Positions 63,014 through 64,000 of a DNA stretch of 64,000 nt are shown here, piece after piece; position 1 is the first letter of the stretch; each line of letters begins with the position of its first letter. The notes under the pieces are model-generated. The model had not been told where the DNA came from, searched no databases, and saw only the letters and a list, made by a program, of their open reading frames with translations. Made by a program: the position numbers and the translations under genes. Source of the DNA: Cohaesibacter haloalkalitolerans (GTDB lineage Bacteria > Pseudomonadota > Alphaproteobacteria > Rhizobiales > Cohaesibacteraceae); contig NZ_QNUM01000002.1 of assembly GCF_003574655.1 (NCBI RefSeq), forward strand, positions 248,001-312,000. Direction: 5' to 3'.

Positions 63014-64000
63014 ATGAGCAGTTTCAATCTTGATGTCTTCTTTCGCCCTCGCAACGTTGCCCTGATCGGGGCATCCGCAACAACAGGAAGCATCGGCAAT
63101 GCGCTGGTGAAGAACCTTCTGGAAGGCAAGTATCGAGAAAAGCTGTTTCTGGTGAACCCCAAGGGAGGGACGGTGGAGGGAATTCCGGTCTACAAGTCCA
63201 TCCCCGAAATCGACGGGATCGTCGATCTGGCCATCGTCGCCATCGCTCCGCCATCCGTGGTTGAAACCATCGAACAGCTCGGCCAGAAGGGGTGCCGCGG
63301 CGCCATCATCCTGTCCATCAACATGGGGGCCGGAGAAGGCTCGCTGGCCGATGAGGCCGCCGCAGTCGCCGCCCGTCATCACATTCGCCTGCTCGGCCCG
63401 AACACCATCGGGGTGCTGTCGCCCATGGCTGGCCTCAATGCTTCCTTCAGCCATGTCCCCGGCCTTTCCGGTGATCTGGGGCTGATCTCCCAGTCGAGTG
63501 CCATCGTGACATCCGTCGCCGAATGGGCCAGCCACAACAATGTCGGCTTTTCCGGCATGGTGGCGCTGGGTGACAAAGCTGATGTCGATATTGCCGACAT
63601 GCTGGACTATTTCGCCATGGATCCGCAAACCCGCGCGATCCTGCTGTATATCGAGAATATCCGCGATGCCCGAAAGTTCATGACTTCGGCGAGGGCTGCT
63701 GCACGCGCCAAGCCGGTGATCCTGATGAAGACGGGCCGCCATCCGCAAGGATTGGCGGCGGTCGCCTCGCGCAAGAGCGCTCTGGCGGGAGCCGATGAAG
63801 TCTATGATGCCGCCTTCGAGCGGGCTGGTCTGCTCAGGGTGTTCAGCCTGCATGCCATCTTCGATGCGGTGGAAACCCTCACCCATATCCGGACCCTCAA
63901 GGGCCATGATCTGGCAATCGTGGCCAACAGCAATGGCGTCGGTGTGCTGGCCGTGGATCACCTGGTGGAAAGCGGCGGCAGTCTGGCCACGCTTTCAGAG
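63014..64000 (+). CDS. ADP-forming acyl-CoA synthetase family protein, 3' partial
   Basis: First 329 codons of a gene running off the window. The N-terminal CoA-binding domain shows FRPRNVALIGASATTGSIGNAL and FLVNPKGGTVEGIPVYKSI. The next, succinyl-CoA-ligase-like, domain has LGPNTIGVLSPMAGLNASF, LGLISQSSAIVTSVAEWA and DMLDYFAMDPQTRAILLYIE. This architecture begins both acetate-CoA ligase (ADP-forming) and PatZ/Pat-type protein acetyltransferases, which add an ATP-grasp and a GNAT domain; the missing 3' part would decide. The start at 63014 is supported by family N-termini. Identity as a superfamily member is strong. Confidence 0.88.
   Translation, partial: MSSFNLDVFFRPRNVALIGASATTGSIGNALVKNLLEGKYREKLFLVNPKGGTVEGIPVYKSIPEIDGIVDLAIVAIAPPSVVETIEQLGQKGCRGAIILSINMGAGEGSLADEAAAVAARHHIRLLGPNTIGVLSPMAGLNASFSHVPGLSGDLGLISQSSAIVTSVAEWASHNNVGFSGMVALGDKADVDIADMLDYFAMDPQTRAILLYIENIRDARKFMTSARAAARAKPVILMKTGRHPQGLAAVASRKSALAGADEVYDAAFERAGLLRVFSLHAIFDAVETLTHIRTLKGHDLAIVANSNGVGVLAVDHLVESGGSLATLSE

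Overview
The window reads as chromosomal DNA of an alphaproteobacterium of the Hyphomicrobiales (Rhizobiales) type. The evidence is a run of lineage-typical families and gene orders: a ctaC-ctaD-ctaB-coxF-ctaG-ctaE-DUF983-surf1 oxidase cluster, ispH-thrB, thrC-M16 peptidase-GNAT-EAL, an IalB protein, a BA14K-like protein, a DUF1127 protein beside an LsrB/VtlR-like LysR regulator, and a tandem glycine riboswitch before gcvT. The genus cannot be fixed from this sequence; a marine Cohaesibacter/Stappia-like organism is only a guess. I saw no rRNA, tRNA, CRISPR array, transposase or phage gene.

Layout. 1-9.2 kb: the end of a lutC-like gene, DUF1127 and LysR, a secreted protein, a DMT exporter, a BA14K-like protein, a long AT-rich gap, a CrtC/AttH-like protein, a lipoprotein and glutamate-cysteine ligase. 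9.3-16.6 kb: DMT and LysE exporters, rsmE, xseA with a long tail, a peroxiredoxin, an orphan DsbD-N domain protein and yqgE. 16.6-25.4 kb: a perfect 17-bp inverted repeat, then a minus-strand block of a giant EAL protein, GNAT, M16 peptidase and thrC. 25.6-28.4 kb: an orphan ParD-like antitoxin, two PilZ paralogues and rnhA. 28.3-28.9 kb: a 136-bp tandem array. 29-32.1 kb: a methyltransferase, then the glycine riboswitch with gcvT and gcvH. 32.2-34.9 kb: a two-gene unit of a periplasmic Moco-domain-like protein and a membrane GGDEF/EAL protein. 35-43.3 kb: a HAD phosphatase and the aa3 cytochrome c oxidase cluster, with an FNR/FixK-type palindrome upstream of ctaC. 43.5-51.5 kb: IalB, GFA, thrB, ispH, lipoproteins, a regulator, small membrane proteins and dgkA. 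51.5-57.9 kb: mutL, tadA, a repeat-rich pseudouridine synthase, rsmD and YkvA. 58-64 kb: a 13-C tract, a chemotaxis receptor, a DMT exporter, a UspA protein, a coiled-coil protein and the start of an acyl-CoA synthetase-like gene.

The most unusual feature is the array at 28321-28942. Upstream of rnhA, four more copies of the rnhA ribosome binding site, start codon and first ~18 codons are tandemly repeated. Each copy runs into an identical 17-residue tail and a stop, giving four 35-residue ORFs in the same direction as rnhA. Most differences between the copies are synonymous. I know of no described system of this form.

A second theme is cyclic-di-GMP. Two GGDEF/EAL proteins (one with a degenerate GGDEF site) and two PilZ paralogues (one with a degenerate binding motif) lie within 18 kb, though nothing in the sequence links them into one pathway.
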